A stretch of 64,000 nucleotides of DNA from Hoskinsella mucinilytica (lineage in GTDB: Bacteria > Bacillota_I > Bacilli_A > Erysipelotrichales > Erysipelotrichaceae), in NCBI RefSeq assembly GCF_045223415.1, contig NZ_JBEQZJ010000015.1, positions 1-64,000 of the forward strand, written 5' to 3'. The first letter of the stretch is position 1; each line of letters starts with the position of its first letter. Shown here piece after piece: positions 62,706-64,000 of the stretch. Made by a program: the position numbers and the translations under genes. The notes below the pieces were generated by a model. That model was not told the origin of the DNA, did no database searches, and saw only the letters and a program-made list of their open reading frames with translations.

Positions 62706-63389
62706 ATGATTCGTTTGGCTATTTTAGAAACAGAAGATATCGCAAAAGAGGTTCTTTTTGAATTGATGAGAAATCTAAAGAATCGAGAATGGTCATTTGA
62801 ATACTTCACTCGAATATCTGAATTCGCAAGAGCAGATGAAAAAAACGAATTCCATATCGTTTTATTTCATGAGAAATTTGACATACCTAGAATTACTCAG
62901 ACTTTTGTATTACCGAAGACAAGAAGAATCGTGTTATATACTGAATCAGAGTTAAAAGAAAGTATGAAGCAACGTTATCCTTATCAACGTATTTTATATT
63001 TAGATCGTAAGAATATCAAAAATGAGATACAGGAAATCTGTCCATATATTGATATATTACTCAAACGAGAAGAAGAATATCTGTTTACTTATAACCACGT
63101 ATCTGTACCTTTACATATCAATGATATTTTCTATATTGAAAAGGAAGAAAAATATTTGATTTATCATACCAAACGTGGAGAGTTCAGAGAACGAAAAAAT
63201 ATGAAGGATGCGGCAACATATTTTGAGCCTTATGATTTCTTATGGATTCATGTGAGTTATTTAGTTAATATGCAATATATTACAAAAATAGAACAGGATC
63301 AATTGTATTTAGATAAACTGGCATTGCCGATCTCACGATCAAAACGTCCAACAGTTACAGAAAAGATGCATGCTCTTGTCGGAATGTGA
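62706..63389 (+). CDS. LytTR-domain regulator with receiver lacking a clear phospho-site
   Basis: 227 residues. The first 115 residues look like a receiver fold (LAILETEDIAKEVLFELM) but lack an acidic pair after strand 1 and a DxxMP loop; FHEKFDIP stands where Asp would be. The C-terminal LytTR domain has VSVPLHINDIFYIEKEEKYL, YFEPYDFLWIHVSYLVNMQY and LPISRSKRPTVTEKM. Such regulators bind tandem direct repeats. It is coupled to the ChbG-like gene. No sensor kinase is adjacent. Confidence 0.8.
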   Translation: MIRLAILETEDIAKEVLFELMRNLKNREWSFEYFTRISEFARADEKNEFHIVLFHEKFDIPRITQTFVLPKTRRIVLYTESELKESMKQRYPYQRILYLDRKNIKNEIQEICPYIDILLKREEEYLFTYNHVSVPLHINDIFYIEKEEKYLIYHTKRGEFRERKNMKDAATYFEPYDFLWIHVSYLVNMQYITKIEQDQLYLDKLALPISRSKRPTVTEKMHALVGM

Positions 63390-63404
63390 AATCTTTATAA
63401 ATAT

Positions 63405-63430
63405 AGAAAGCCCATTCGGGCTTTTCTTTT
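63405..63430 (+). terminator. Terminator of the chbG-like/LytTR operon
   Basis: GAAAGCCC (63406-63413) pairs with GGGCTTTTC around ATTC, followed by TTTT. Confidence 0.88.
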
Positions 63431-63493
63431 CAGAATCTTTGATTTTATTAAAAAACCGATTATTCCAATATTTTACCAATTTTTCCACATCTC

Positions 63494-63521
63494 TTTACAC
63501 ACGTTTCTTGGCGGTTATAAT
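63494..63521 (+). promoter_or_regulatory. Strong promoter at the right edge
   Basis: TTTACA (63494-63499) and a perfect TATAAT (63516-63521) with a 16-base spacer. Transcription would begin near 63528 and enter an ORF-free, structured stretch. Confidence 0.85.
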
Positions 63522-63527
63522 AAAGGT

Positions 63528-64000
63528 GTAAATAGAAAAAGAAAGAGAGCGGTGAGAAGATGGGAACGTTAGCTAGTTAAATATTGTGGAACTTGTCTAA
63601 TATCTAATGCGTGAAAGTTTCTCTTGTATAGGGATTCCATTAGATAGAAAGTTATATGAATATCATAATATTTAACGGATCATTGGACATACGGTGTGGA
63701 GCATCGGAAGTTAAAGCCTGAAGAAGTTATAGTAATTCTAACAAGGTATCAGGAAACCATAGAAGTGATTCTATGGACTGTGTGAAAGCAGAAGCTCTAT
63801 GTAGTGAATGAATTTTAGGTTATATTCTATTTATGGAAATGCTGTTGAAGTTATGAAGTTGAAAATAAAAGTAAAACAGCGAGTACATAAACAAGATATA
63901 AAGCTGTAAACGTCTTGATCTTTATGAAAATGAGAGGTATATGACAAATCATTGAGAATGTTCGTATCAAAGTCATTTCATAAAAGAAAAGCAATCTTCT
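63528..64000 (+). ncRNA. Large structured RNA candidate, cut by window end
   Basis: About 470 bases without a supported ORF. Visible pairings: GTTAAATATT/AATATTTAAC (63576-63585/63667-63676) encloses TATCTAATG/CATTAGATA (63601-63609/63638-63646); CGGTG/CATCG (63692/63702); CCTGA/TCAGG (63717/63749); CCATAGAA-GTGA-TTCTATGG with a GNRA loop (63757-63776); GCTGTT/AACAGC (63841/63875); CATAAA-CAAGA with TCTTG-TTTATG (63886/63913). A 6-codon ORF ATGGGAACGTTAGCTAGTTAA follows GAGCGGTGAG. It may be a ROOL/OLE-like ornate RNA, a group II intron 5' part, or new. Confidence 0.6.

Noticed and set aside
63551..64000. Group II intron 5' end (GTGAG at the start)
   Set aside because: GTGAG instead of the usual GTGYG and no recognisable domain V, which would lie outside the window. 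Kept only as an alternative for the RNA candidate.
1..64000. CRISPR array, tRNA or rRNA genes, insertion sequences, phage genes
   Set aside because: No regularly spaced repeats, no tRNA-like cloverleaf with CCA that I could support, no transposase, integrase or structural phage genes were found by eye.

Overview
The window is AT-rich DNA from a low-GC Gram-positive bacterium (Bacillota). It has strong AGGAGG ribosome sites, frequent TTG/GTG starts, T-box and purine riboswitch leaders, a single-chain PurL of about 1230 residues, an rnmV-rsmA-ispE string, MnmE, a CBS-type family II pyrophosphatase and many lipoproteins. The style fits gut Firmicutes such as the Erysipelotrichia, but no rRNA or other decisive marker is present, so the family-level placement is inference.

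Layout. 1-2.5 kb: a CD3324-like small regulator with a structured leader, two tandem lipoproteins and an ATC-hydrolase-like protein. 2.5-4.9 kb: phospho-beta-glucosidase plus HAD phosphatase. 4.9-6.5 kb: a gene graveyard (repeat pair, RecG-like regulator remnant, AAA/DUF4143 ATPase remnant, amidohydrolase remnant). 6.5-9.6 kb: a Fic protein, then a PIN-GNAT-PUA-like protein paired with an ASCH protein. 9.7-19.1 kb: guanine-type riboswitch and the purine operon purE-purL-flotillin-purM-purN-purH. 19-24.6 kb: an ABC-2 type transporter and small proteins. 24.6-26.7 kb: pyrophosphatase and a 51-residue protein. 26.7-34.3 kb: a GntR-controlled operon in which a permease plus a membrane-anchored extracytoplasmic protein occurs three times, followed by one ATPase. 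34.3-39 kb: FAD dehydrogenase, CBM9 lipoprotein, YitT protein, PHP phosphatase. 39-49.8 kb: envelope and housekeeping genes (3D-domain lipoprotein, FemAB-like transferase, rnmV-rsmA-ispE, a two-component system, glmU-prs). 49.9-52.5 kb: membrane MerR regulator, orphan prepilin, and a T-box leader with no gene behind it. 52.9-63.4 kb: ferredoxin-flavodoxin, polysaccharide deacetylase, DUF2087 regulator, an EIIB-like protein lacking its cysteine, mnmE, dcd, tatD, DtxR and ArsC/Spx family proteins, ChbG/YdjC deacetylase, LytTR regulator. 63.49-64 kb: a strong promoter and about 500 bp of ORF-free, stem-loop-rich sequence that looks like a large structured RNA cut by the window edge.

How the genes work together. 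The purine genes supply several steps from FGAR to IMP (purF, purD, purK, purC and purB are not here) and are likely shut down by guanine through transcription termination. glmU and prs feed cell-wall precursor and PRPP supply; rnmV, rsmA and mnmE serve rRNA and tRNA maturation; FemAB-like, 3D-domain and deacetylase proteins act on the wall. The best candidates for undescribed biology are the triplicated GntR/ABC operon, the terminal structured RNA, the orphan T-box and the PIN-GNAT/ASCH pair.
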